Shown here in pieces: positions 15,645-23,149 of a stretch of DNA of 64,000 nucleotides. The first letter of the stretch is position 1. Each line of letters starts with the position of its first letter. This stretch comes from Oscillospiraceae bacterium (lineage in GTDB: Bacteria; Bacillota; Clostridia; Oscillospirales; Oscillospiraceae), in the NCBI GenBank assembly GCA_902795045.1, contig CADBJU010000020.1, positions 1 to 64,000 of the forward strand. Direction: 5' to 3'. The notes beneath the pieces are model-generated. The model was not told where the DNA came from. It saw nothing but the letters and a program-made list of their open reading frames with translations, and did not search any database. The position numbers were made by a program, and so were the translations under genes.

Positions 15645-16292
15645 ATGTCATTGATGACCATGATCGTCAAGATGAGCGAGGGCCTGGGCAAGACCTGCGC
15701 CATCTTTTTCCTGACCCTGATCTTCTCCCTGCCGCTGGGCATGATCGTCGCACTGCTGCGCATGAGCAAGCTGAAAATCGTCTCCGCCGTCACGCGCTTC
15801 ATCATTACCGTCCTGCGCGGCACGCCCCTGATGCTCCAGCTGCTGGCGGTCACCTACGGGCCGTATTACCTCTTCGGCGCGCCGGTTTCACGCAACAAGC
15901 TCATCCCCGTCGTCATCGCCTTTGCCATCAACTACGCCGCCTACTTTGCCGAGATCTACCGCGGCGGCATCGAGTCCATCCCCGTCGGCCAGTACGAGGC
16001 GGCGGAGGTCCTGGGCTATACGAAGGTCCAGACCTTCATGCGCATCATCCTGCCCCAGGTCATCAAGCGCATCATGCCCAGCATCACCAACGAGGTGGTC
16101 ACGCTGGTCAAGGATACCTCCATGGCCTTCACGGTTTCCTATCAGGAGATGTTCACCATCGGCAAACAGATCGCAAACTCCCAGACAAGCTTCACCCCCT
16201 TCCTGGTCGCCGGCGTATTCTATTATATATTTAATGTGATCGTCGACTATGTGATGGGCCGGATCGAGAAGCGCCTGGACTACTATAAGTGA
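15645..16292 (+). CDS. Amino-acid ABC transporter permease
   Basis: A 215-aa HisM/GlnP-type inner-membrane permease with about five helices. The EAA coupling loop ([23 protein letters not shown]) that docks to the ATPase is clear. The RGTPLMLQL motif is typical of polar amino-acid permeases. It overlaps no gene but is 14 bp upstream of the ATPase start. Confidence 0.93.
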   Translation: MSLMTMIVKMSEGLGKTCAIFFLTLIFSLPLGMIVALLRMSKLKIVSAVTRFIITVLRGTPLMLQLLAVTYGPYYLFGAPVSRNKLIPVVIAFAINYAAYFAEIYRGGIESIPVGQYEAAEVLGYTKVQTFMRIILPQVIKRIMPSITNEVVTLVKDTSMAFTVSYQEMFTIGKQIANSQTSFTPFLVAGVFYYIFNVIVDYVMGRIEKRLDYYK

Positions 16293-16306
16293 GGGGGCGA
16301 AACGAA

Positions 16307-17077
16307 ATGGCAGACAAGAAAACCGAATCCGCGGCCAATATCCTCAGCATCCGCAGCCTGGAAAAATCCTTCGGCTCCCTCAGTGTCCTCAAGGACATTT
16401 CCCTTTCGGTGGAGCGGGGCAACGTGGTCTCCATCATCGGCCCCTCCGGCTCCGGCAAATCCACGCTGCTGCGCTGCGCCTCCTTCCTGGAGCACGCCGA
16501 CGGCGGCGACATCCTCTACGACGGGCAGTATGCGCTCCATAACGGGGTGTACGCCTCCAAGGCCGAGCTCAACCGCTTCCGTACCCGCTTCGGCCTGGTG
16601 TTCCAGAACTTCCAGCTCTTCCCTCACTATTCCGTGCTGCGCAACGTTTCCGAGGCGCCCATCCTCCATGGCGAGAATAAAGACGAGGTACTCGTGCGCG
16701 CCATGGAGCTTTTGAAGAAAATGGGCCTGGAGGGCAAGGAGAAGGCCTATCCCTATCAGCTCTCCGGCGGACAGCAGCAGCGCGTCGCCATTGCCCGTGC
16801 CCTGTGCATGCGGCCTGAGATCCTCTATTTCGACGAGCCCACCTCTGCCCTGGACCCCGAGCTCACGGGCGAGGTCTTGAAGGTCATCCGCCAGCTTGCC
16901 GAGGAAAAGATGACCATGGTGGTCGTCACCCATGAGATGCCCTTTGCCAAGGCGGTCAGCAACCGCGTCATTTTCATGGCCGACGGCGTCATCGTCGAGC
17001 AGGGCGACCCGCGCGAGGTCTTCGACAACCCGAAGGAAGAGCGCACGCGCCAGTTCCTGCGGGTCTTTGAGCGCTGA
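16307..17077 (+). CDS. Amino-acid ABC transporter ATPase
   Basis: 256 aa from the ATG at 16307, which has GAGGGGG upstream; an in-frame GTG at 16289 overlapping the permease stop is less likely. Walker A (GPSGSGKST), Q-loop, LSGGQQQR signature, Walker B ([11 protein letters not shown]) and the switch His ([10 protein letters not shown]) are all intact. GlnQ/HisP-type polar amino-acid importer ATPase. The substrate cannot be read from sequence; the racemase gene that follows hints at a D/L amino acid. Confidence 0.95.
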   Translation: MADKKTESAANILSIRSLEKSFGSLSVLKDISLSVERGNVVSIIGPSGSGKSTLLRCASFLEHADGGDILYDGQYALHNGVYASKAELNRFRTRFGLVFQNFQLFPHYSVLRNVSEAPILHGENKDEVLVRAMELLKKMGLEGKEKAYPYQLSGGQQQRVAIARALCMRPEILYFDEPTSALDPELTGEVLKVIRQLAEEKMTMVVVTHEMPFAKAVSNRVIFMADGVIVEQGDPREVFDNPKEERTRQFLRVFER

Positions 17078-17080
17078 GTC

Positions 17081-17887
17081 ATGGAGCTTCGCTACAGGAT
17101 TCTGGACCCGACCGGGAACATCACCGCCCTGGCGGAAAGTCCGGTCGGGGCCGCAGAGCGGCAGGCGGCCGCCGCCGCGATCATGCAGCGCCACGACGAT
17201 GTGGAGCAGGTGGGCTTTCTGAACCCGGAAGGGGAGGACGGCCTGCCCGCGCTCCAAATGGCGGGGGGTGAGTTCTGCGGCAATGCCACGATGTGCGCCG
17301 CCGCACTGCTCTCGCTTCGGTGCGGAGGCGGGGACGCCGTCCGCCTCCGTGTGTCTGGCGCAGGTCAGCCAATGGAGGTGAAGCTGTGCCGGACCGGCGA
17401 TGACAGCTTTCGGGCAGAGCTGCAGATGCCGCCCGCAATCGATATTACCGAGCGGGCGTTTGCCTTTGAGGGCCTGCGCGGCAGGCTGCCCCTCGTGCGC
17501 ATGGAGGGCATCTCCCACATGGTTGTGGAAAGCCCGTCGCCGTTTTTCGCACTCCTGGACGATCCCGAGACAGCCGAACGTGCGGTGAAGGCGTTCTGCG
17601 CGGAGCTTTCGGCGGACGGCCTCGGCCTGCTGTTTCTGGAAGGAGAGGGGCAGGAGCGCCGCATGACGCCGCTGGTCTATATCCCCGGCAGCGGCACGGT
17701 CTTTTGGGAAAACTCCTGTGCCAGCGGCAGCGCTGCGGTCGGGATGTACCTTGCCGCCGGGAATGCCGCACCGAAAGAGGTGAGCCTCCGGGAGCCCGGT
17801 GGCGTTCTGCACGTCGCAAGCGATCCGACAGGCACCCGCCTTCGGGGAAACGTGCGGCTTGCGGCAAGCCATATAATTGAGTTTTAA
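17081..17887 (+). CDS. DapF-fold amino-acid racemase/epimerase
   Basis: A 268-aa member of the cofactor-independent diaminopimelate epimerase/proline racemase superfamily. The two catalytic cysteine sites are visible: GGEFCGNATM (Cys66) and ENSCASGSAA (Cys213), one in each pseudo-symmetric half. The motifs differ from classic DapF and look closer to DapF-like histidine racemases of the CntK type. The ATG is 3 bp after the ATPase stop without a strong SD, so it is coupled to the transporter, suggesting that the imported amino acid is its substrate. True DapF is possible but less likely. Confidence 0.75.
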   Translation: MELRYRILDPTGNITALAESPVGAAERQAAAAAIMQRHDDVEQVGFLNPEGEDGLPALQMAGGEFCGNATMCAAALLSLRCGGGDAVRLRVSGAGQPMEVKLCRTGDDSFRAELQMPPAIDITERAFAFEGLRGRLPLVRMEGISHMVVESPSPFFALLDDPETAERAVKAFCAELSADGLGLLFLEGEGQERRMTPLVYIPGSGTVFWENSCASGSAAVGMYLAAGNAAPKEVSLREPGGVLHVASDPTGTRLRGNVRLAASHIIEF

Positions 17888-17937
17888 GCCCGCGTGAACG
17901 ATTCTTGGAATATTGTGTGAAAAATTTTCAAAAACAG

Positions 17938-17967
17938 TTGACACGCGGGCCTTGATTATGGTATTAT
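17938..17967 (+). promoter_or_regulatory. Promoter of the tRNA cluster
   Basis: TTGACA (17938-17943), 18-bp spacer, TATTAT (17962-17967), about 22 bp before tRNA-Gly. Confidence 0.7.
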
Positions 17968-17989
17968 CTCAAAGCTGATGGGACGACGT

Positions 17990-18063
17990 GCGGGTGTAGT
18001 TCAATGGTAGAACACCAGCCTTCCAAGCTGGATACGTGGGTTCGATTCCCATCACCCGCTCCA
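17990..18063 (+). tRNA. tRNA-Gly (TCC)
   Basis: Acceptor stem GCGGGTG/CACCCGC, anticodon loop CTTCCAA giving TCC, T-loop TTCGATT, and an encoded CCA end. Confidence 0.97.
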
Positions 18064-18204
18064 GCGTCAGAGGAAGCTCGCACCGCTCCGTTTCCACGGT
18101 AAAGGCCGTGAAAACTGCGCTATGCTCCCTCCCTCTTCCTTCTCAAATCAAACCCGCTGCGCTGGGCTTTGATTTGAATTGCTGGGTATTGGCGGGAATG
18201 ATAT

Positions 18205-18281
18205 GCGCCAATAGCTCAGCAGGATAGAGCAACTGCCTTCTAAGCAGTAGGTCGGGGGTTCGAATCCCTCTTGGCGTGCCA
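18205..18281 (+). tRNA. tRNA-Arg (TCT)
   Basis: Acceptor GCGCCAA/TTGGCGT (G1:U72 wobble), anticodon stem ACTGC/GCAGT with TCT, T-loop TTCGAAT, encoded CCA. Confidence 0.96.
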
Positions 18282-18285
18282 GCGT

Positions 18286-18366
18286 CAGAAGAAGTTCGGA
18301 TGGCTCCGCATTTGCGGTTTGCGTAAGTGCCGCAAATGCTGCGCGGATCCTCCCTCCTTCTTCCTT
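18286..18366. repeat. tRNA-spacer repeat, copy 1
   Basis: About 80 bp beginning CGTCAGAAGAAGTTCGG and ending in CCTTCTTCC, with a central GCATTTGCGG/CCGCAAATGC hairpin. It recurs almost identically after tRNA-Gln and in diverged form after tRNA-Gly. Confidence 0.8.
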
Positions 18367-18544
18367 TCAAACACAAACCCACTTCGTTGGGCTTTGTGTT
18401 TGGTACAGGAGTGAACAAAGAACGTGTTTCCTGCGGTCTTTGTTTTGATATAGCCTCTCTTCGGAGAGCGCAGCAGAAAAACAACTTCAAGGCTTCGGCT
18501 TTGAGTTTTTGATAGGACGCGCGGGAAGATGCGCGGACAAATAT

Positions 18545-18621
18545 GGTGGGATTAGCTCAGTTGGTAGAGCACCGGATTGTGGTTCCGGGTGTCGTGGGTT
18601 CGAGCCCCATATCCCACCCCA
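18545..18621 (+). tRNA. tRNA-His (GTG)
   Basis: Anticodon GTG in loop ATTGTGGTT; acceptor GTGGGAT/ATCCCAC with an extra encoded G-1 opposite C73, the identity element of tRNA-His; CCA encoded. Confidence 0.97.
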
Positions 18622-18686
18622 CTGAAAACGAGCCCCACTGAAAACGAGCCGAGGCCGGCGGCGCCGGTCTCGGTTTGTGACTACAT

Positions 18687-18760
18687 TGGGATGTAGTGTA
18701 ATGGTAACACACCGGACTTTGACTCCGATATAGTGGGTTCGAGTCCCGCCATCCCAGCCA
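18687..18760 (+). tRNA. tRNA-Gln (TTG)
   Basis: Acceptor TGGGATG/CATCCCA with U1-A72 as usual for Gln, anticodon TTG, T-loop TTCGAGT, encoded CCA. Confidence 0.97.
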
Positions 18761-18763
18761 CGT

Positions 18764-18845
18764 CAGAAGAAGTTCGGATGGCTCCGCATTTGCGGTTTGC
18801 ATAAGTGCCGCAAATGCTGCGCGGATCCTCACTCCTTCTTCCTTT
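18764..18845. repeat. tRNA-spacer repeat, copy 2
   Basis: Nearly identical to the element at 18286-18366, including the central 10-bp stem and the flanking GAAGAAG/CTTCTTC arms. Located after tRNA-Gln. Confidence 0.8.
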
Positions 18846-19015
18846 CCAAATCGAAACTCTGGTTTCGATTTGGGGAGACGCGGCAAACCGTTTCCTTAAA
18901 ACAAAATCAGAGCCCAGCGAAGCGGGTCTGATTTTGAGAGGAGGAGCAGCGAAGGGAGCGAGCTTTCGCCACGCTTGGCGGAAGCGAGACGATCCGAAGC
19001 TTGCTCCGACGACAC

Positions 19016-19091
19016 GCCCCAGTAGCTCAGGAGGTAGAGCACCTGCCTTTTAAGCAGGGTGTCCGGGGTTCGAGTCCCCGCTGGAGCACCA
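19016..19091 (+). tRNA. tRNA-Lys (TTT)
   Basis: Anticodon loop CTTTTAA (TTT), T-arm and encoded CCA are normal. The acceptor stem GCCCCAG/CTGGAGC has one C3-A70 mismatch. A strong terminator follows, so this is the last gene of the cluster. Confidence 0.94.
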
Positions 19092-19128
19092 AAAATACAA
19101 GCCCGCCACCCGGCGGGCTTGTATTTTT
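19091..19128 (+). terminator. Terminator of the tRNA cluster
   Basis: A perfect 17-bp inverted repeat (AAAAATACAAGCCCGCC and complement, 4-nt loop) ending in T5, starting at the last base of tRNA-Lys. Confidence 0.93.
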
Positions 19129-19155
19129 CCCTCCGCGGGGACACGAATTATAATC

Positions 19156-19238
19156 GAACGCCCCTGTGGGGCGTTCATCCGCCAGTTCGCAAACTGGTCG
19201 ATTCCACTATTTGCGCCGATCCCCCGCGAGGCGCAAAT
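19156..19238. repeat. Three consecutive perfect hairpins
   Basis: GAACGCCCC/GGGGCGTTC (19156-19176), CCAGTT/AACTGG (19182-19197) and ATTTGCGCC/GGCGCAAAT (19209-19238) follow one another in the non-coding gap after the tRNA cluster. Their role is unknown; they may be remnants of dispersed repeats. Confidence 0.6.
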
Positions 19239-19243
19239 GCAGG

Positions 19244-19256
19244 CGAGTCCCCGCTG
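19244..19256. repeat. Partial copy of the tRNA-Lys T-arm (possible att scar)
   Basis: The 13-mer CGAGTCCCCGCTG repeats bases 19071-19083 of tRNA-Lys. Such 3'-end duplications can mark integration sites, and lower-GC sequence follows. No integrase is visible. Confidence 0.35.
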
Positions 19257-19330
19257 CCGTGTATATCAGGCCATAGCCAAGGACAGTCAAATCAAGTTCA
19301 TGCGCTATTTTGAGGGAGGTGAAGACAAGT

Positions 19331-19885
19331 ATGATACAGTCAAACAAGGCTATGAAGCTCCTTTTACAGCAGCATAAGATCAATGTCGATGACGTTCCTG
19401 CTCAAAATACTTATCCGATCTGGAAGAAGCAGGATCAGGCAGGAAGACCGTATTGGGGCGTCTCGGATTTTTGGCATTTGGATCAGAATGGTATTCCCGC
19501 ATCAGCAGATCTTTCACGGCTCGAATGGGATGGAAATGAAGTGAATCTCGACGCATACACGAAGGAACAAATATCTGGAATCCTGAAAGAGTCAATTGGG
19601 ATCATAAAAGCCTGGATGTTGCAATTAGAGAAGGAAGAGCCGGATACACCGTTCCTGATATTGGCAAGCTATGACGATGGGGCCGAACTGATAAACAAGG
19701 AAGACTTTCCGGATGGCTGCTATTCGATCACGTTTCGATTCTGGGCTCCTCGCGGCAGAGATAGCGTTGTGAATCTTACGTCTTTTGAGGATTGGGAACA
19801 GCCTGCTATTCTGGCTGCCTGCAACAAACGCACCCCTCATGCTGAAAGTATGAAAAAAGCCCGCGGCAAATCACAAATCGCCTGA
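19331..19885 (+). CDS. Hypothetical protein (low-GC orphan)
   Basis: 184 aa from the ATG at 19331; GGGAGGTGA ends 8 bp upstream, an almost perfect SD. Soluble, Trp- and acid-rich, with no domain I recognise. Codon use and base composition are clearly more AT-rich than its neighbours, and it follows a tRNA cluster, which suggests acquisition by transfer. A second short open stretch in another frame overlaps its 5' end (19260-19375) and might be debris of an earlier gene. Confidence 0.65.
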   Translation: MIQSNKAMKLLLQQHKINVDDVPAQNTYPIWKKQDQAGRPYWGVSDFWHLDQNGIPASADLSRLEWDGNEVNLDAYTKEQISGILKESIGIIKAWMLQLEKEEPDTPFLILASYDDGAELINKEDFPDGCYSITFRFWAPRGRDSVVNLTSFEDWEQPAILAACNKRTPHAESMKKARGKSQIA

Positions 19886-20026
19886 CAAAGCAGTGAGAAT
19901 TGCACAAATCGGCCCTTGTTCTGATAAACCAGGCGGAAAGCAGCATACATATAGTGCGCCGGATCTGCGTATTAGCAGCAGCAAACCAGGAGCAAAATGG
20001 GAGAAACTGTTAAATCAAATTTAGAT

Positions 20027-20071
20027 ATTGTGCACAATTTCACTTGACTTATTTTGTGCAAAAGCTATAAT
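20027..20071 (+). promoter_or_regulatory. Promoter with operator-like palindromes
   Basis: TTGACT (20044-20049), 16-bp spacer, TATAAT (20066-20071). A perfect 12-bp palindrome ATTGTGCACAAT (20027-20038) abuts the -35, and TTTTGTGCAAAA lies in the spacer, so a repressor could bind both. Confidence 0.65.
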
Positions 20072-20080
20072 ACGCAGCGT

Positions 20081-20219
20081 GACAGGGAGATAACAGAGCG
20101 ATCCAGAATCCAAGCGCGGGTCGGTCGAGTGTCTTATGCCGGACACAAAAAACAGTCAATCATCATCGGTGCCTCGGCTCTGTCATACTGATCTCCCATA
20201 AAACACAGTGTTTTATGGA
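20081..20219 (+). ncRNA. Structured leader RNA upstream of the 49-aa gene
   Basis: Starting just after the promoter, GGGAGAT pairs with ATCTCCC and ACAGAGC with GCTCTGT, closing about 115 nt into a long-range stem. It is followed by CCATAAAACAC/GTGTTTTATGG, a perfect 11-bp hairpin. It does not match a riboswitch class I know. It may be a cis-regulatory leader or an independent small RNA. Confidence 0.5.
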
Positions 20220-20252
20220 AAAACAGTATCAGGAAAGGAACGTGAACCCATT

Positions 20253-20402
20253 ATGAAGAACACCAATAAGAGCTTTTCCCAGTCCCTGCGCGGCTATCTG
20301 CGTGAAGGCTTCATCCTCTATGCCGCAGCCAACAGCTGCTTCCCGATGAATGCCGATCTGATGAAGCTTTACGAGCAGACGATCGACGAGGAAATGAACT
20401 GA
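20253..20402 (+). CDS. Small 49-aa hypothetical protein
   Basis: ATG at 20253 with AGGAAAGGAA some distance upstream. The peptide (MKNTNKSFSQSLRGYLREGF start, acidic end) has one amphipathic helix-like stretch and no recognisable domain. It follows a strong promoter and a structured leader, which argues that it is a real gene. A longer in-frame start at 20208 would fall inside the leader hairpin. Confidence 0.5.
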   Translation: MKNTNKSFSQSLRGYLREGFILYAAANSCFPMNADLMKLYEQTIDEEMN

Positions 20403-20520
20403 GAAATACAGCCGAATACGCAGCCAGGAACTATTCCGGACGTTAATTACCCTGCGTGTTTGGCTTATATAAGAAATACGAACAGGCAGGGTGTCCTGCT
20501 TTCAAACAGACAGGAGCCCA

Positions 20521-20562
20521 AATCCCCGCAGGCCGAATCATCCCGATTCGGCTTGCGGGGAT
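20521..20562 (+). terminator. Terminator after the 49-aa gene
   Basis: ATCCCCGCA-GCCGAAT and ATTCGGC-TGCGGGGAT arms (16 paired bases, 7-nt loop), followed by a moderately T-rich tail, 45 bp before cca. Confidence 0.75.
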
Positions 20563-20606
20563 ATTTGATTTATGCTAAACTCCTGAGTTGTGAAGGGGGG
20601 CTGTGC

Positions 20607-22019
20607 ATGTCACCGGACGATAAAAATGTGCAGATGGCGCGGCGTATCGCCGAGGCTGTGGCGAACGCGGGCGGGCGGACCTACTATGTGGGCGGCTGCG
20701 TGCGGGACGGGCTGCTGGGCCGCGACAACAAGGATATCGACATCGAGGTGCACGGCATCCCGGTACAGACCCTGGAGCGCATCCTGGACAGCCTCGGCGA
20801 ACGCCTGACAATGGGGGCGAGCTTCGGCATCATGGGGCTTCGGCACTATGAGCTGGACATCGCCATGCCGCGCTCCGAGACCGCGACCGGGCGGGGGCAC
20901 AAGGACTTTGAGGTGTTCGTCGATCCCTTCCTCGGAGCGGAGAAGGCCGCGCGGCGGCGGGACTTCACCATGAACGCCCTGATGCAGGATGTGCTGACGG
21001 GGGAGATCCTGGACTTCTTCGGCGGCAGAGAGGACATGCGGCGGGGGCTTCTGCGCCATGTGGATGACAGCAGCTTTGGGGAGGACCCCCTGCGCGTGCT
21101 GCGCGCGGCGCAGTTTGCGGCCCGCTTCGGCTTTGCCGTGGCCGACGAGACACGGATGCTCTCGGCGCGGATGGACCTTGCGGCGCTGCCGGGGGAGCGC
21201 GTCATGGGCGAACTTGAAAAGGCGCTTTTGAAAAGCGACAAGCCCTCCGTCTTCTTTGAGGAAATGCGGAAGATGTGTCAGCTCTCCGTCTGGTTCCCGG
21301 AGCTGGAGGCGCTCATCGGCATCGGGCAGAACCCGCGCTTTCACCCCGAAGGGGATGTCTGGACACATACCATGCAGGTGCTGGACGAGGCCGCAGCGCT
21401 TCGCGGTGAGGCAAAGGAGCCGCTGTGGTTCATGCTCTCCGCCCTGTGTCACGATCTCGGCAAGGCGGTCACGACAGAAGAGAAAAACGGCGTTCTGCAC
21501 GCCTACGGTCACGAGAAGGCCGGACAGCCGCTGACAAAGAGCTTTCTGCGCCGCCTGACAAGCGAGACGAAGCTGATCGAGTACGTGCTGAACATGACCT
21601 GCCTCCACATGAAGCCCAACGTGCTGGCAGACGGCGGCTCAAAAACAAAGAGTTATATGCGGATGTACGACGAGGCCCTCTGCCCGGAGGATCTGCTGCT
21701 GCTTGCCAGGGCGGATTATCTGGGCTGCCGTGGCGCGCAGGACACGCGCGGAGTCATGCTGGAAGCGTATGTCCCGACCGAGAGCCGCCTGCGGGAGATG
21801 CTCACGCTCTATACCGAGCGGATGAGCGTCCCATACCTCATGGGCCGTGACCTTGTGGAGGCGGGGCTCCAACCGGGGCCCCTGTTTACGAAGGCACTGG
21901 CCGAAGCCCATAATCTGCGCCTTGCGGGCAGGCCGAAGCACGAGCAGCTCAAAGCCGCGCTCACCTTTATCCGCAAACAGGAAAAAGAGCAAAAAGACGC
22001 GAAGCCGGACCGTTCGTGA
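20607..22019 (+). CDS. cca: CCA-adding tRNA nucleotidyltransferase with HD domain
   Basis: 470 aa from the ATG at 20607 (SD GAAGGGGGG); a 50-codon upstream extension runs through the terminator and was rejected. The class II nucleotidyltransferase head has GGCVRD (29-34), the DID metal site (43-45) and RRDFTMNA. An HD phosphohydrolase domain follows (HTMQVLDEA, LCHDLGK). It repairs or builds the 3'-CCA of tRNAs, although the nearby tRNAs all encode CCA. Confidence 0.93.
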   Translation: MSPDDKNVQMARRIAEAVANAGGRTYYVGGCVRDGLLGRDNKDIDIEVHGIPVQTLERILDSLGERLTMGASFGIMGLRHYELDIAMPRSETATGRGHKDFEVFVDPFLGAEKAARRRDFTMNALMQDVLTGEILDFFGGREDMRRGLLRHVDDSSFGEDPLRVLRAAQFAARFGFAVADETRMLSARMDLAALPGERVMGELEKALLKSDKPSVFFEEMRKMCQLSVWFPELEALIGIGQNPRFHPEGDVWTHTMQVLDEAAALRGEAKEPLWFMLSALCHDLGKAVTTEEKNGVLHAYGHEKAGQPLTKSFLRRLTSETKLIEYVLNMTCLHMKPNVLADGGSKTKSYMRMYDEALCPEDLLLLARADYLGCRGAQDTRGVMLEAYVPTESRLREMLTLYTERMSVPYLMGRDLVEAGLQPGPLFTKALAEAHNLRLAGRPKHEQLKAALTFIRKQEKEQKDAKPDRS

Positions 22020-22042
22020 TCCGGGCTTCGCCGTTCTTTTTT
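21999..22042 (+). terminator. Terminator of cca
   Basis: GCGAAGCCGGA and TCCGGGCTTCGC arms flank the cca stop codon, which lies in the loop; T6 follows. Confidence 0.85.
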
Positions 22043-22085
22043 CCTGCGCGGGTTTTATGCCGTTCGGTATATGTCTGAGCTTCTT

Positions 22086-22868
22086 TTAGTCGATATGGAT
22101 GATGCCCTGGGTCAGGTCGGATGCCTTGACGAAGGGATTGGGGAAACGCTCGCGGTTTTCGGTGATCTTGCCCATGTTGATGGCCTCCTTCGGACAGAAC
22201 TGCAGGCAGCTGAGACAGCCGATGCAGTTGGTGCCGAAAGTGGGTTTTTTGTTTTCAAGGGTGATGTTCTTCATAGGACATACCTGCGCGCAGGTGCCGC
22301 AGCCGATGCAGGCGTCGCTGACGGTGAATTTTTTGGCGCGCTTGGGGTGGAGCTGGGAGAAGAGCGCGCTCTCACGGGCAAAGAAGGCGTTCTCGGGCGG
22401 CTTTACGTCCAGGCGCTTCTCGGCCTTCACCGCCGCCGCGACCTCCATGGCCTTGCGATCGATGCGCTCCTGGGCCTTCTGCTTGCTGGTGGGCGGCACG
22501 GTGAGCGCGTGGGGCATGAGCCAGATGCAGGTCGAGTGGTTGGAGATTGTGTTCCAGTAGTCCAGACCCACGATCTCATCGATCTTGTGCAGCCCGCAGC
22601 CGATGTAGCCGGCATACTGTTCCACCGCGAACTTGTAGGCATGGGGCGCGATCTTGATGGCCTTGATGTATTCCTCCACATGGCCGGGCAGGCCGCCGCC
22701 GTAGCAGGGGAACACGAAGCCCACACGCTTTGCCTCGGTGGCGTCGGTCTTTACCGGGAAGGCGCGCATCATGACGATGTCCGTGTCGCCGAGGCGGGAA
22801 GCGATGCTCTTTGCCATGTTCAGGCAGTGGCCGGAGCCGGAGTAGCAGTAGATGATGTTTTCGCTCAT
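22086..22868 (-). CDS. EFR1-type flavodoxin/ferredoxin fusion protein
   Basis: 260 aa. The N-terminal flavodoxin-like half begins YCYSGSGHCLNMAKSIA, the FMN phosphate loop. The C-terminal half carries two complete [4Fe-4S] motifs: Cys187/190/193 + 197 and Cys215/218/221 + 225, each CxxCxxCxxxCP. It is likely a soluble low-potential electron carrier of anaerobic metabolism; partners are unknown. GAGGAGG lies 8 bp before the ATG. Confidence 0.9.
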   Translation of the reverse strand: MSENIIYCYSGSGHCLNMAKSIASRLGDTDIVMMRAFPVKTDATEAKRVGFVFPCYGGGLPGHVEEYIKAIKIAPHAYKFAVEQYAGYIGCGLHKIDEIVGLDYWNTISNHSTCIWLMPHALTVPPTSKQKAQERIDRKAMEVAAAVKAEKRLDVKPPENAFFARESALFSQLHPKRAKKFTVSDACIGCGTCAQVCPMKNITLENKKPTFGTNCIGCLSCLQFCPKEAINMGKITENRERFPNPFVKASDLTQGIIHID

Positions 22869-22898
22869 TGGAATTCCTCCTCGTATATAGGTGGAGAT

Positions 22899-22927
22899 AT
22901 TTTAGCATAAAGACGCGCTGAATGCAA
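22899..22927 (-). promoter_or_regulatory. Promoter of the EFR1 gene
   Basis: TTGCAT (22922-22927), 17-bp spacer, TAAAAT (22899-22904) on the minus strand. Confidence 0.55.
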
Positions 22928-22983
22928 CGCGGCCTGACAGAAATTGACTTCGGGGAATGCGCGTTTTCTGTCTATTTCGCCGA

Positions 22984-23013
22984 TTGACGAAACGCGCGTC
23001 TTGCCGTTATAAT
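22984..23013 (+). promoter_or_regulatory. Promoter of the pyr/pur cluster
   Basis: TTGACG (22984-22989), 18-bp spacer, TATAAT (23008-23013). It opens the 22-kb nucleotide biosynthesis cluster. Confidence 0.75.
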
Positions 23014-23025
23014 AACGCAAACTTT

Positions 23026-23055
23026 AAGGCGATCCTGAGAGATCGGCAAGGCATG
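23026..23055 (+). promoter_or_regulatory. PyrR-type binding loop in the pyr leader
   Basis: The leader contains GATCCTGAGAGATC followed by GGCAAGG, closely matching the conserved purple-loop sequence (RUCCNGNGAGGYU) bound by PyrR in Firmicutes pyr leaders. PyrR with UMP or UTP would stabilise this anti-antiterminator and favour the downstream terminator. pyrR itself is not in the window. Confidence 0.75.
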
Positions 23056-23103
23056 AAAAATGAGGCTTGTGTGCATTCCCGGCACAGGCTTTGCGTGTTG
23101 TTG

Positions 23104-23135
23104 TCTTACCGGTCCGCGGTAAGATTTTTGCTTTT
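23104..23135 (+). terminator. pyr attenuator terminator
   Basis: TCTTACCG/CGGTAAGA stem with 5-nt loop and a T-rich tail (TTTTTGCTTTT), ending 15 bp before the pyrC start codon. Confidence 0.85.
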
Positions 23136-23149
23136 GGGAGGGTGCGCGT

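Noticed and set aside
16283-17944. Minus-strand ORF (553 aa) over the ABC ATPase and racemase
   Set aside because: Antisense to two genes with intact family motifs.
18286-18845. CRISPR-like array from repeated tRNA spacers
   Set aside because: Repeats are separated by tRNA genes at irregular distance, contain their own hairpins and have no cas genes nearby.
18143-19144. Minus-strand ORFs across the tRNA cluster (ending in GTPRGIRTPDLLL, LEPTTPGTT and TRTPDTLLKRQ strings)
   Set aside because: These are the familiar false translations of the antisense of tRNA genes.
20027-20402. Retron or toxin-antitoxin locus
   Set aside because: No reverse transcriptase and no recognisable toxin or antitoxin fold; only the structured leader and one small protein are present.
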